In this document: positions 1 through 10,334 of the stretch, piece after piece
Layout: each line of letters starts with the position of its first letter
Position numbering within the stretch: position 1 is the first letter of the stretch
Assembly (NCBI GenBank): GCA_003991915.1
Contig: RQTK01000965.1
Location: 63,248-127,247 of the forward strand
Source of the DNA: Elysia chlorotica
Taxonomy: Eukaryota; Mollusca; Gastropoda; Plakobranchidae
Length of the DNA: 64,000 nt
Direction of reading: 5' to 3'
The notes under the pieces: model-generated
Told to the model about the DNA's origin: nothing
Seen by the model: only the letters and a program-made list of their open reading frames with translations
Database searches by the model: none
Program-made: the position numbers and the translations under genes

Positions 1-184
1 TTTCTCCCCAACTCTTTCTGTCTTTCCACCTCACTATATTTCTTCTTTGTTTCCCTTTATCTCAATTCCGTTTCGCAATTCCTCGCTAACTCTCTGTTTT
101 GTTGTACCCACTTACAAATAACCTATGAATAAATCATATATTTTGAAGTAATCTAATTTATCCATTGGTCAGTTTCTGCCCCAG

Positions 185-304
185 CACTGAGTCCATGCAA
201 CCCTACTCCATGCTACAGAGGGACGTGCCGACTGGACACTGGATCTCCTGGAGGCTGGACATGTGACTGTCCGGCTGGCTATGGCGCCCAGGATTGTTCA
301 CAAG
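185..304 (+). CDS. EGF-like module exon 1 (of those in window)
   Basis: This 120-nt exon lies between a CAG acceptor (182-184) and a GTGGGG donor (305). It reads SPCNPTPCYRGTCRLDTGSP followed by GGW-x-C-x-C and ends in GAQDCSQ. Six cysteines and phase 1-1 borders fit one EGF-like domain. It is the first exon of the gene visible here. Confidence 0.8.
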
Positions 305-1315
305 GTGGGGACCACAAGTGTGTTTGTCTGTCTGGTAGATTCCTCTTATCAGATCAATCCTTTTTAGGGTGAACGTATCTAATCTTGATGCGGATTGATT
401 CCAATCCCATAGATGCTCTAGTTTCAGATTATGCAAATATCTATGATGACGTAAATTTGACCCAAAACCTTCTGAAAATACTATACTCTCCCCCTTCAAT
501 CTACACGTCACGGTACTCAGTACTGCAGCTCTACAGAATTCGAAACCAAAAAAAAAAAGAAAAAAAAACTCAACAAAACGCCAATACTTAAAATTCTGCT
601 TGATTGTATTTGTTTAGTAAAACTTGAACAGTGAAAACACAAGAGGTGGGAATAAAAATAAAGGAATCTTCCTTCGATAAAATTAAGAATTTAAAAAAAA
701 GTGCCAAATGCATTTTAAATGAAAAAGCAGGAGTCACACAATCAATGAAGCTTTACATGAAAATAAAATAGGGCTCACGTCCCAAACAATCAATACAGAT
801 TTTAATGGAAATTAAACATAAAATAATATTTTTGCAATTTAAGAGTTTTAGTGAATATTAAACAGAAGTAATGTCCGTAAAATAAGTACTATTATAATTA
901 TGTTCAATGATTGAGAAGAAATACGCCATAATTTTACTGCTAAAGACTACCACTGAACGGCTAGTTATAAAATAATGTTAAGTCAATTGATGCTATGGTG
1001 GACATTGTTAAGTAATGATTATGACTATTGAACTTGATTCCCCAGAGGTCCCGACTACCACTACGATCAACGCGTGTAGCAGCAACCCGTGTGTCCAAGG
1101 AACGTGTGTAGTGGACAGCTACTCACCTGGAGGATGGCGGTGTGACTGTCCATTTGGATACACCGGTCAAGATTGTTCTCAGGGTAAGTGTTATCTCTTT
1201 TTTTTGCTCTCTGGCTATATATATATATATATATTATATCCATATTTCTATCTATCTACCTACCTACCTACCTACCTACCTACTTACCTACCTACCTACC
1301 TACCTACCTATCGAT

Positions 1316-1378
<63 letters not shown>

Positions 1379-1503
1379 CTATCTATCTATACATCTCTAT
1401 TTTTTATGTATTTATCGATCTATCGATTTGATTTGTTACACTACATAATCATATGAAAGTTGCTTACAGTGAGGTTTTTTTTGTGTGTTTTTTTTGTCTG
1501 GTT

Positions 1504-1540
<37 letters not shown>

Positions 1541-4500
1541 TTGCTTGGTGCTTCTATTGATTTGGATGATTTTTTGGGTAACAAATCAAGCTGATCCAAA
1601 CACAGATTTTGTAAGTACTCAATATGGGAAACATTTCAAAAATCTTTTAATTATGGAAAATAGGAATTTGATTATTATTCTTTCGATATATTTTTTTAAG
1701 ATCGTCAGGTAAATTATTTTTTTTAGCTTTTTTATGAATGTATAATGTTTAATGTTTAATTTAAAATTTCCACTCCATATTATTCCTTCTCATCGTATCG
1801 CACTAAATTCTCTGTTTCTGTATGTATATAATTGCAAGAGAGTTCCAATACTTTTCTACTAAACCCTCTACATTTTGTCAATGCAACTTAAATTGTCACT
1901 TAATGTGTGATATGCATTGTTACATTGTAATGCTGCTTATGTTGCAACTTTTCCCTCTCATATTTCTCTCATGAATTGAATGCTCTACGTTGCTGCTTTG
2001 TATTGTTTAGTCGTATAACGTATCCAGTTGTAGTGTCTTCCCCCGCCCCTTTTTGTTCACTATTTTCCTATTTTGTTCCACATGGGTGTATATGACTTTA
2101 AAATGTGTTTCCATTTGCAGGTTCTCCTAAACTCCGCACCTCGTTCTTTTTTCAACACAATATGCCCAAGCTGTACCACTCTCCCTCTCCCACCAACCGT
2201 TTATCTCTTGTTTATTGTCTATTTTATCTTATAACGAGTCTCAATTTGCAGTGGGTTTTTTTCATCCCCCACCCACTCTCATTTTTTCATTTGTTTTTCT
2301 ATGTTGCTTATTAACCATATAAATAATGTTATACCAAACCTGAGATTGCAGTTTTCCCCCCTTCCCCAACAACACCGTCTTCCTACATTGTTTTCCTCAA
2401 TAATGTATCTAATCCCACAAGAAGCCTGAAGTTGCAGTTTATCCCCCTTCCCCACCCCTAAATTGTACTTTTATTTTCAACAAGGTACAGTAATCTTATA
2501 GCGAGCCTGAAGTTCCCGTCTTTTCCTCACCCAATCCTTCCATATCTCTCCCACATACGCCATCCATCTGCGTTGTTAATCTCGATCATGTAACTACTCT
2601 CATAACGAACCTGAAGTTGCAGTTTCCTTACCCACCACGATTTCCCCTAACTTCCACTCCCTTCTCCTTTCAACACAATCCTCCCTCCATAATCGCCCCT
2701 TCCACCCATACCATTTTGTATGTTGATATTCTCAACCATGTAACTAATCTCATAAGAAGCCTGGCGTTGCATTTCTTCTCCTCCTCTATAAAATCCTTCC
2801 TTCAAATCAGGACATTCCGTCCTGTCTCGAGTGTGGCAGCACATAAAATGGTCAGGCATCAGTCTTGGAGTCCGTCCGCAATATAACCTATATAGTGCTG
2901 ACGTTCGACGCTAAATCCACTCAACTACAACTCCTCCCCCAAACATTGAGCCAATGTCCTACCACCATACCTTTTCCTCAACCCCCGCCGCTGAAATCCA
3001 CCCAATCCCCATTTCACGCATATACATACTACCTATAGTCACCCCGGCGTCAATCTCGCCGTGCAACCCCAACCCGTGTGCCCGGGGCTCCTGCCAGGTG
3101 ACGACCCTGGCCCCTGGAGGCTGGAGATGCTTCTGTCCCACTGGGTACTCCGGCCAGGACTGCTCCACAGGTTAGACACGCTCAGCATTATTAAAACCAT
3201 TATACTGGTATTGTTATGTCAACTTAACACAGATAGGGATCTAGTGAGGACGAGGTATATTTTATTAGTAATCTACGGAAACGCAAGGTGGACTTTCTTC
3301 AAAAATACAGTTAAAACCTCGAAGCTATTGAGATGTGGATATAAAATAGACCGCTAGCAAGAACAAGCTACAAAGACAGAATGTCAAACGAAGAAGTAAA
3401 AACACTCTATATTAAAAAACAAACTAAAATCTAGCATACGACATAAGAAACTGTCACATTTTGTTCATATAGCAAGGCATTATAGCATACAACAAGCAAT
3501 CCCAACAGAAAGAATGAAAGGAAGAAGAGGGAAGGGCAGGCCCAGCAAGAAGTGGTACGATAGGATACAAGAAAGGACGAGGGACTAGCTTCATACGAAC
3601 CACAAACTGGCGCTAGACCGTTTGACTAAGAATTTTACAGCACATTAACTCCAATTCGGGACGGCATCATGACAAAATCTGACAGAGATCTTTTCGTTTA
3701 ATATAATTATACAGATATTGATCTCGTCACCTAATGCAACACTTTTCTTGACCAGTTATAAGGTTAGAAAAGCACAGCACAGCACAGCTCTGTACATTGT
3801 TCACTGATATTGATTTCGTCTCCTGAGACGAAGTAACTTGGTTCGTCGTCACTTAACACTACCATGATTTCTTAAGGTACATACTTTTTTTTAATCTTAC
3901 AAAGTTCTAGGAATTTTTATAAGCTGACAACGTTCTCCGCTTCGCAAACAATATATCACAAGTGAACCTTAGGGTCACCTTTCAGGGATACCTTAATAAA
4001 TACTTTTAACATGTCTCCTTTGAACACAAGAAACCCTTTTTATGCCGTATAATAATAATTATACTCTCGCAACCAACGTCCGATCTCCTCGATCTAACTT
4101 TAACCATCAAGAATGAACCACAATGATCCGTATTGATAATTGATCCACTCTCATTCTCCCTTCTGCAAAAGTGACCCAGCCTACCAACCCATGTGACCCT
4201 AACCCGTGTGTGAGGGGGGCGTGTCAGGCTGACCCAATCTCCCCCGGCGGGTGGCGCTGCCTGTGTCCGTCTGGCTTCTCTGGACAGGACTGCTCCACAG
4301 GTCGGTCACTTGGTCAGTTAGGTCTTGACCGGTTTAAGCTTGACAATAAAGGTCCACTCATAAAGAAGGTTTTAACTATTACGGATCGGTGTTAACCATA
4401 TTTAAAACCAACCAACCCATGTGATCCCAACCCGTGTGTGAGGGGGGCTTGTCAGGCTGACCCCTTCTCCCCCGGCGGGTGGCGCTGCCTGTGTCCATCT

Positions 4501-6666
4501 GGCTTTTCTGGCCAGGACTGCTCCACAGGTCGGTCACTTGGTCAATTAGGTCTTGACCGGTTTAAGTTTGGTAATTAAGTTCCTAATTCCACCCTCAGCA
4601 AGAAGGCTTTAACTATTACGGATTGATGTTAATACTATTAAATGGTATTTTTACTCTTTTTAGAAGAATAAGATGAGGAAGAAGAGTTAGGCTCAAATCG
4701 CAAGTAATGTGTCGTAAACGGCAATATTACGGACCGATCTCAAGACTAAAGTAAAATATTTAAAAGGAGAAAAAAAAAGATTTCGATGTTTCACACATAA
4801 GGAAAATATAGCTTAAAAATGCATGTGTGCGATGCATATTTTATGTAAATACTTGTTCATTATGTCTTAAATATTCATTGTTTTCTTTTTTTATATATAT
4901 ATTCTNTTTCTTTATTTAAATTAGTTTAATCTTAACCAGTCACTTTCATAGAGCCATTTAAAAGTTCCGTTGAACAAAAAAATCACTGTAATTTAGGGTA
5001 TGTCCTTGCAGAGATTGTGATTGTTGACCAAACATTGTATGTTTAAGTTAAAATATTTATAATTAAGACATGTTTTAAATTATTCAAAAGAAAAAAGTAT
5101 ATCTTTAATAATAATTATATCTTACTTACAATGATGAAATTCTAATACATGTATGTGTATGTATTTTATATCCATGAATCTATGCTGATACATGTATGTT
5201 CGAGTTGTCTTACAGTTGATGATACCATGCATTACTAACACTTATCTAAACCTGCCCAGGAGAAAAGTCACCATCCTTGCCTGACTGACCAATGACGACA
5301 TCTGTTTGTATTACATTCATACTAATCATAGACCTCCATCGATACCAGCAGAACTGTCAGTCAAAATTGCCCAGATTTCTTTGAACCCCTTTCGTAACGG
5401 TGGAATACTATGCGAAAAATAATAGTAGAGGTTTACCACACAAAACAACTTCAGCTGACAACCTTGCTTGTAAATGAGTCAATAATAGTAGTGCATTTTC
5501 TATATGTAAAGCAAGTCGTTGATTAAATATCAACGGAGTCACAGTATTTTGCCAGAAATGCTCTTAAAAATAAATAAAAATTTCGAAAAAAATTCGAGTG
5601 AGGTTTGTTCTAGAAAATAGACCTCAATATGAACAAATGAAAAAAAGGCTCTCAGGTACTGTTTTCTGTAAGTAAAAGATTTAATGGTGACGGATCTTTT
5701 TGGGATGTGGCATTCCTAAATGTGGTGACGGATGTGTCTACCTTTCCAATCATGTTTAGCCCTAAAATATCCAGTATCTTTGAGATTGTTGGTTGGGGTC
5801 ATATACAAAACTTGGTGGAGGTCGCATGTAAATAAATGTTGCAATAATATGTTTCTTCCACCATACGAACTTCTCTCTTTTCTTATTTTGTCTTAACTTA
5901 TTCTCTAATTTCAATTTTCATCACCCCTCTTAAAGCTTATGTTCTATGTGCAATATGTTTTAAAAAATCGGATATTACTTTAATTTACTATCGCAAAAAA
6001 ACACTTAATCAATACTTTTACAGATTCTGCTGCTGCTGCAAAGAATAATCATAAGAATAAAAAGAATAAATAGATGAGAGGAAGGAAAGGAGGAGAAAAA
6101 TGAGAAGGAGGAGAAGGAAATGAGGAGAAGAAGGATGAGAAGTAAGGGCATTTGGATGAAGAAGTGAAAAGGAGTAGGTGAAGTAGAAGAAAATATATCG
6201 GAATATAGCCAATAGGATAGACGATATCCGATCGTAAAGCTATGTTACTTCATAAAGTGCACATTATTTTTTTTCAATTACTGAGAATAGAGTAGAGCTC
6301 TGCAAATAAAATACTTTTTGGTGATTATGTATGTACGCCAAAATTACTATTCCTGACTTATAAGTAACTTTTTAAAGCATAATATATATAAATTATTTTA
6401 AACTCTGGTCTCCACCAGCCATCGGAGCTACGCCCAGCCCTAGCTGCCCTCTCTACCCGTGCCCCTCGGACGTGCCGCGTCACTTTTACCCTGACTGGGA
6501 CGACCTGGGCTGCACCAGCTACTACGCCTGCGAGTTCGGGAATCTCCAACAGCGACAGTGCCCCCAGGGCCAGCAGTTTGACCTAATTACCATGGTGTGC
6601 CAGACCCAGACCAACCCAGCCACGGCGTTCTGTAGTTCCTTCAGGGCCCAGAATCCAACTGTTTAA
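185..6666 (+). CDS. Secreted EGF-like repeat protein with C-terminal chitin-binding domain (3' part of gene)
   Basis: At least five well-supported exons: 185-304, 1046-1183, 3039-3170, 4172-4300 and 6419-6666. A sixth EGF-like block, 4409-4528, is doubtful. Each EGF exon begins and ends in phase 1, follows AG and is followed by GT. Each encodes one six-cysteine EGF-like module of the form C-x-x-NPC-x-x-G-x-C ... PGGW-x-C-x-CP-x-G-x-x-G-x-DC. The last exon (phase 1 in) encodes a six-cysteine chitin-binding module and stops at TAA 6664-6666, with AATAAA at 6763-6768. The 5' end, including any signal peptide, lies before the window. Phase-symmetric exons of this kind are typical of extracellular modular proteins and allow exon gain and loss. 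The likely role is an extracellular matrix, mucus or shell-matrix protein that binds chitin; this is inferred from domains only. Introns hold SINE, LINE and microsatellite insertions. Confidence 0.8.
1046..1183 (+). CDS. EGF-like module exon 2
   Basis: A phase 1-1 exon with consensus donor GTAAGT at 1184. A short Thr-rich linker (VPTTTT) precedes the six-cysteine module, whose core reads CSSNPCVQGTC and then PGGWRCDCPFGYTGQDC. The donor is followed at once by TA and TACC/TATC microsatellite DNA. Confidence 0.8.
1219..1386 (+). repeat. (TA)n, (TACC)n and (TATC)n microsatellite
   Basis: A compound microsatellite in the intron after EGF exon 2. A short TA run is followed by about ten TACC/TACT units and then about sixteen TATC units. 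Its long open frames (YLPTYLPT and YLSIYLSI) are products of the repeat, not genes. Confidence 0.95.
2100..2800 (+). repeat. Degenerate pyrimidine-rich tandem repeat
   Basis: The phrase CCTGAAGTTGCAGTTT and close variants recur at about 2240, 2336, 2424, 2502, 2607 and 2757. Between them lie C/T-rich stretches and recurring 'taatctcataa' segments. Spacing varies (about 80-150 bp), so this is an old, decayed tandem array in the intron before EGF exon 3. Confidence 0.6.
2806..2940 (+). mobile_element. SINE tail (5'-truncated)
   Basis: Carries the conserved body of the SINE family seen many times in this window: a CCTGTCTCGAGTGTGG segment, then 'cagtcttgg', 'gtccgcaatata' and 'gctgacgtt', ending in a CTCAAC-rich tail. 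The tRNA-like head is missing. It ends about 100 bp before EGF exon 3. Confidence 0.7.
3039..3170 (+). CDS. EGF-like module exon 3
   Basis: A phase 1-1 exon after a TATAG acceptor (3034-3038). It reads SPCNPNPCARGSCQVTTLAP, then GGWRCFCPTGYSGQDC, with six cysteines in EGF spacing. The donor is GTTAGA at 3171. Its third codon positions are GC-rich compared with the flanking intron. Confidence 0.8.
3316..3680 (+). pseudogene. LINE C-terminal relic (RTE-like tail of a non-LTR retrotransposon ORF)
   Basis: With several frame changes and stops, the + strand can be read as the familiar tail of LINE ORF2 proteins: LEAIEMWIY, then a SNEEV-like stretch, 'HIARHYSIQQAI', KGRRGKGRP-S-KKWYD and a final 'LALDRLTKNFTAH'. 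This run, with its RGRP-x-x-W core, is common after the reverse transcriptase domain in animal non-LTR elements. The copy is decayed and sits in an intron of the EGF gene. The assignment is by recognition only. Confidence 0.65.
4172..4300 (+). CDS. EGF-like module exon 4
   Basis: A phase 1-1 exon after a CAAAAG acceptor (AG at 4170-4171), reading TNPCDPNPCVRGACQADPIS and then PGGWRCLCPSGFSGQDC. The donor is GTCGGT at 4301. The exon plus flanking intron is tandemly duplicated with a period of 228 bp (see 4409-4528). Confidence 0.75.
4409..4528 (+). pseudogene. Duplicated EGF-like exon without a usable splice acceptor
   Basis: An almost identical copy of the preceding exon, shifted by exactly 228 bp. 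It includes all six cysteines and the same GTCGGT donor (4529). The 5' side differs: from about 4367 to 4408 there is no AG dinucleotide, and an in-frame TAA lies about 15 codons before the first cysteine. The copy therefore looks unable to splice in by the standard rule, although its coding sequence is open. It may be a dead duplicate or use a non-canonical acceptor. Confidence 0.6.
4529..6418 (+). other. Intron before the chitin-binding exon; no further gene seen
   Basis: AT-rich intronic sequence with a single ambiguous base at 4906 and an AG-rich tract at 6065-6200. No additional EGF exon or other coding signal was recognised. Confidence 0.5.
6419..6666 (+). CDS. Terminal exon: chitin-binding (CBM14/peritrophin-A-like) domain
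   Basis: Phase 1 in, acceptor CCACCAG (AG at 6417-6418), stop TAA at 6664-6666. It encodes a short Pro/Ser linker and then a six-cysteine module: CPLYPCPSDVPRHFYPDWDD, CTSYYACEFGNLQQRQCPQG, QQFDLITMVC. The aromatic YYAC and the QQFD-x-x-x-x-x-C end are the usual marks of the peritrophin-A type chitin-binding domain. A short Cys-containing tail closes the protein. The GC content is clearly higher than the surrounding intron. Confidence 0.8.
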
Positions 6667-6762
6667 TGAAGGCTAAACCATATCTAAGGTCTTTTATAGA
6701 TTTAGACTAAGTCATGGAGAAAAGGTTTAGTTGTGAAGTGAATTATATGATACGATGACATA

Positions 6763-6768
6763 ATAAAT
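6763..6768 (+). terminator. PolyA signal of the EGF/chitin-binding gene
   Basis: AATAAA 97 bases after the stop codon, followed by T-rich sequence. Confidence 0.6.
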
Positions 6769-6949
6769 TGTTTTTTGCCAGTTTCATTTTTTTAGTGCAA
6801 CGTTTCGAAATTTGAAATAATTATAAACAGTTTGACGTTTTTCGCAAGAAGTTAAACATTATGGAACAATAAAGACCTCGGTTGCTAACGCAAAAAACTT
6901 AGCATTAATATAGTGGAGTGCACGGATTTCTACACAATAATGGGTAACA

Positions 6950-7240
6950 GTGTTAAAAAGCAGAGAAGACATAATTTGAGGACATGAGTTAAGGAATTAA
7001 AGAATCAAAACATAGTGAGCTTCCCATGTATGTAGCACGAATGTCAAATCTGCAGACAATCGATGGACATTAAGAGTAACGGGTCACCGTTTGGCAACCC
7101 AGGCTACTCCAAAGAAAAAAAAAAGAGGAAGACCATGCTTGGGATGGAGAGGCGACATAAAACACTAATTCGGAATGCATGGGTTGTAAAAGGCAAGAGG
7201 TAGTGATAACTGGAAGATGATTCGAAGAGAGGCTCTAGGT
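6950..7240 (+). pseudogene. LINE C-terminal relic
   Basis: A second, independent decayed LINE tail. The + strand reads, with frame breaks, 'KKKRGRPCLGWRGDIKH', 'GMHGL', 'KARGSDNWKMIRREA'. This is the common end of animal non-LTR retrotransposon polyproteins (RGRP, then W-x-x-DI, then W at a fixed distance). No intact reverse transcriptase lies upstream in this copy. Confidence 0.6.
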
Positions 7241-8562
7241 GCACACTTAGGGTAATACATGTAGTGATTTTTTTTCGTTTAAATGTTTGCATATTTAGGA
7301 CTATTGTTGATATATTCGACCCAATAACCCTTCAATGCCCTATAATAAATTTTAAGGGAGAGTTAAGGCCACCGATAAGAGGATACCATTTTGGATTGAC
7401 AGGCTAAACATAAAATACTATTATGATTGTTCCAAGTTAGTTTAGATTTAAGAAGCTACAAAAGAGAAAAAGAAAAATAATTTTAAAGCAGAGGAAGATA
7501 TGAGGAAAATTTCAAGGAGGGGATGATCAAGCAGAAGGTGGACCCGAGGGTTTAAATGACAAACTGAGGAGGGTGGGAGATCATATAAATAGTGCAAACT
7601 TGTTTTTATTTGCACTTTTTCCTTCATAGGATGGTAGGAGATACACAAAAATGGTTTCAACTGGTTGCCAGGTGCAGTTATTTCCCTTAACTTGTCTCAA
7701 CCACGGGAGAAAGAAGTAAAACTTAATGATTGAAAGAAGAGTACTCGGAGAGTATTTTTTATCCTCTCCACTCTGCCTACAAGACAAAAAAGTAACCCCA
7801 ACGGTGCCTAACAATAATAAACATAACGACAGTTGCTTATTTCGACTCTTATTTTAATGATCTCTACTTGGTGACTTGGCCTTTTATTTTTGAAAGCATT
7901 GGAATCAACCCATACCTATACCTGGTATGCAACTCTGAAAACGCATAATATAATAGAGGAGAACAGGTTGGACATTTAACTAATAAATGCTCAAGTCTAA
8001 AAGTGTGTTCTCGTTTCTTGAAATGAACATTTGCACAATTGTCTAATTTATTTCTCAGCGAAATTACATACAATTATATGTTTGGATGTACAACAATTCT
8101 AGTTTCAAGAGTGATGAAAAGAGTTTTAAAAGTAATAAAAGGAATGGAAATATTTGTCTCTTTTTTATTTATTTATTTTTTGAAACTCGAGTTTTCATGT
8201 AAGCTATTGTTCCCATTTTCCCCACTGTAAAAAGTAAATTAATACGACCGTTAATTTTCTTAAATGTTGCACGGATTCTGTTATTTACCAGAATAAAAGT
8301 GCTATTGATATTAATCCATTTTTATTTTATAATCATTATTATTTGTAAATACCCCACACCTTCTAAAGAAAATGGAATAACCAGGGACTATACATTTAGT
8401 ATCTCAGACTCTCTGGTATAACGTTTAGTGTCAGTCAACCTTGTTTATATTTTCTTTTAAACACATCACAAAATATCAAGTTTACTGTTTAGACTGTTTC
8501 ACAACTTAAATGCGGCGCAAACTAGTGCTACACAAAATGTCATAGTAAAATGTTAAACTGGT

Positions 8563-8812
8563 TAATTGATTCAAATGGTAGAGCGTCAGTCTTTCGAGAG
8601 AAGGTCCTAGGCTCGAAACCCACAATCGGCCAAAAATGTATTTGTCCAATTTTGTCACCTGATGATTGAGTCAGTGTCAATATAAAGTGATCGGCCGAAA
8701 CAGGAGTCTTGGTATTGCCACACTGTCTTTGTGTGGCAGCATGTCAAATTTTCAGACGTTAGTCTCGAGACCTGGCACAAAAATAGTCTGCTGCTGACGT
8801 TGGATGGATGTT
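8563..8812 (+). mobile_element. Full-length tRNA-derived SINE
   Basis: Begins with a tRNA-like head: an A-box-like 'tggtagagcg' near 8577 and a B-box-like 'ggctcgaaaccc' near 8611. The conserved family body follows (CACCTGATGATTGAGTCAGT, gatcggccgaaacaggagt, CTGTCTTTGTGTGGCAGCA), ending at 'gctgacgttgga'. It is diverged from the other copies, so it is old. Confidence 0.75.
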
Positions 8813-8944
8813 TATAAATAAAATTATTTAAACTCTTTAATCATGGGCTAAGTTACTTAATTGACTGAAGCGTAAATATAATGTAAGTCTTAGAACAACA
8901 GTTTTACTGTTTTTATAGTGATTGTTTTCTATAATAATCAGCAC

Positions 8945-9146
8945 AGAGATCCTGGCAATTTCGCTCCCTACTAGTTAGGTCGGTGTCAGTTTAATGTGAT
9001 CGGCTGAGACAGGAGTCATGGTATCCCCGCCCTGTCTCGTGTGTGGTAAGCACATGAAATTGTCAGACGGCAGTCTTGGGACCCGTCCACAATATAGCCT
9101 ATATTGTGCTGATGTTAGACGTTAAACCAACTCAACAGCACAGAGA
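8945..9146 (+). mobile_element. SINE, head-truncated
   Basis: The family body starts at the end of the tRNA-like head (cctggcaatttcgctccc) and includes 'gatcggctgagacaggagtc', 'ccgccctgtctcgtgtgtgg' and 'gtccacaatatagcc'. It ends in 'gacgttaaaccaactcaaca'. This is one of the best-preserved tails in the window. Confidence 0.75.
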
Positions 9147-9217
9147 GTATTTTATTGTTCAGACGTGTGGCCAACTAGCCTCAGTTTGCTTATTGCACTA
9201 ACTGTGCCATATAGCTT

Positions 9218-9489
9218 GGGCTCCAGATTGTAATAATTGCCATTAGCTCGAGGCTACCCAAAATAATAGGGAAATTCAGCGAATTGACTGTAATGAACAT
9301 AGTTTTGCATAACAATTGTCACAGTGATCTATTTATTTGAATGGGCTCCAGATTGTAATAATTGCCATTAGCTCAAAGACAGTAGAAACCCTAGCTCGAG
9401 GCTACCCAAAATAATAGGGAAATTCATTGAATTGTCTCTAGGATCATCTTTTTGCATAACAATTGTCACAGTGACCTATTTTATTTGAA
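9218..9489 (+). repeat. Two-copy tandem duplication (period about 125 bp)
   Basis: The segment beginning GGGCTCCAGATTGTAATAAT and ending 'cataacaattgtcacagtga' occurs twice in direct order (9218-9342 and 9343-9489). The second copy has a roughly 20-bp insertion. There is no coding potential. Confidence 0.8.
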
Positions 9490-9763
9490 ATTAATATAAC
9501 AGTTACGCCTGTATGATACTCACTGGGTTATTTTTCGTTCAGCCCACAAGCCTACGAAGCTAAGAATGTAAACTGTCCTAACTGTGCCTACTATTTTAAT
9601 GATTTAACTCACTTTCGTTCTCAACGTCTCTTTATTTTGACGACCCTGCCTTTTATTTTTGGAAGCCTCGCCTTTGACTTACCTATATTACTAATTTAAT
9701 GATATAGCTCACTTCAATTTTAAATGTAAACGTTTATTTTGCTGACTTTGACTATCATTTTAA

Positions 9764-9945
9764 GAGCCTCGGGGGAAGCTCAAGAAAAAATAAACTGTTT
9801 TCTTTTTAGCAAAGAAGCTTTCTCCACGTTTTACATCTTGGAGGTTCCCAAGGAAAACCATATGCGACGACGGGTCCGATAACAAATGTCTGAAAATTTG
9901 ACGTGCTGCCTCACACGACACAGTGCTGGGATACCTGTACTCCTG
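9764..9945 (+). repeat. Diverged homologue of the palindrome arm
   Basis: From 'agcctcgggggaagctca' through 'gcttagcaaagaagctttctcc'-like sequence to the 'ttgacgtgctg' of a SINE, this stretch matches the right arm of the large inverted repeat (about 12345-12505) with scattered substitutions. It is an older, single copy of the same repeat, in the same orientation as the right arm. Confidence 0.6.
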
Positions 9946-10088
9946 TCTCATCCGGTCTCATCATACTGACACCGACATAACCATTAGGGTGCGAAATCCA
10001 ACTAACAAATTTTTACCGATCGTGCTTTTCGACCCGAGGACTTCACGATTTGGTGACCAACGCGCTGCCACTTGAACTCGTTTCCTCT
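9868..10088 (-). mobile_element. Full-length tRNA-derived SINE (minus strand)
   Basis: On the minus strand the head 'gttcaagtggcagcgcgttgg' with a B-box-like 'ggtcgaaaagc' precedes the family body (accggatgagacaggagtac, ccagcactgtgtcgtgtgagg). Its tail merges into the palindrome-arm-like repeat at 9764-9945. Confidence 0.65.
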
Positions 10089-10132
10089 CCACCAGAAAAG
10101 TAAAAACTACCTTGTCATATTTAGTATACCGA

Positions 10133-10286
10133 CAGTGCCGGATTGAAGGTTTGGGGGGGGGGGGGGGTCACTACCTTATGATTGTCCTAGGATTCATAAG
10201 TATATGTGTGTGTGTGGGGGGGGGGTGAGGTGCTTTTGTGGGAGGAGAGGGGGGCAAGGTCGTGCCCCGCCTTAAATCCGGCACTG
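10133..10286. mobile_element. Small hAT-like inverted-repeat element (154 bp)
   Basis: Ends are CAGTGCCGGATTGAAGG and, inverted, CCTTAAATCCGGCACTG. This type of terminal inverted repeat is usual for hAT elements. The 8 bp on each side are TATACCGA and TATAACGC, identical at six of eight positions, as expected of an aged 8-bp target duplication. The interior is G-rich (runs of 16 and 10 G) with a short TG tract and has no coding capacity. Confidence 0.65.
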
Positions 10287-10334
10287 TATAACGCCATTCA
10301 AGACATCCGTGGCACTGCCAAATCAGAGAGATAA

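Noticed and set aside
1015..1456. YLSIYLSI / YLPTYLPT frames (also at 12.9-13.1 kb) and CLSVCLSV frames at 17.4-17.7 kb
   Set aside because: Microsatellite translation. The only coding part near 1 kb is the EGF exon at 1046-1183.
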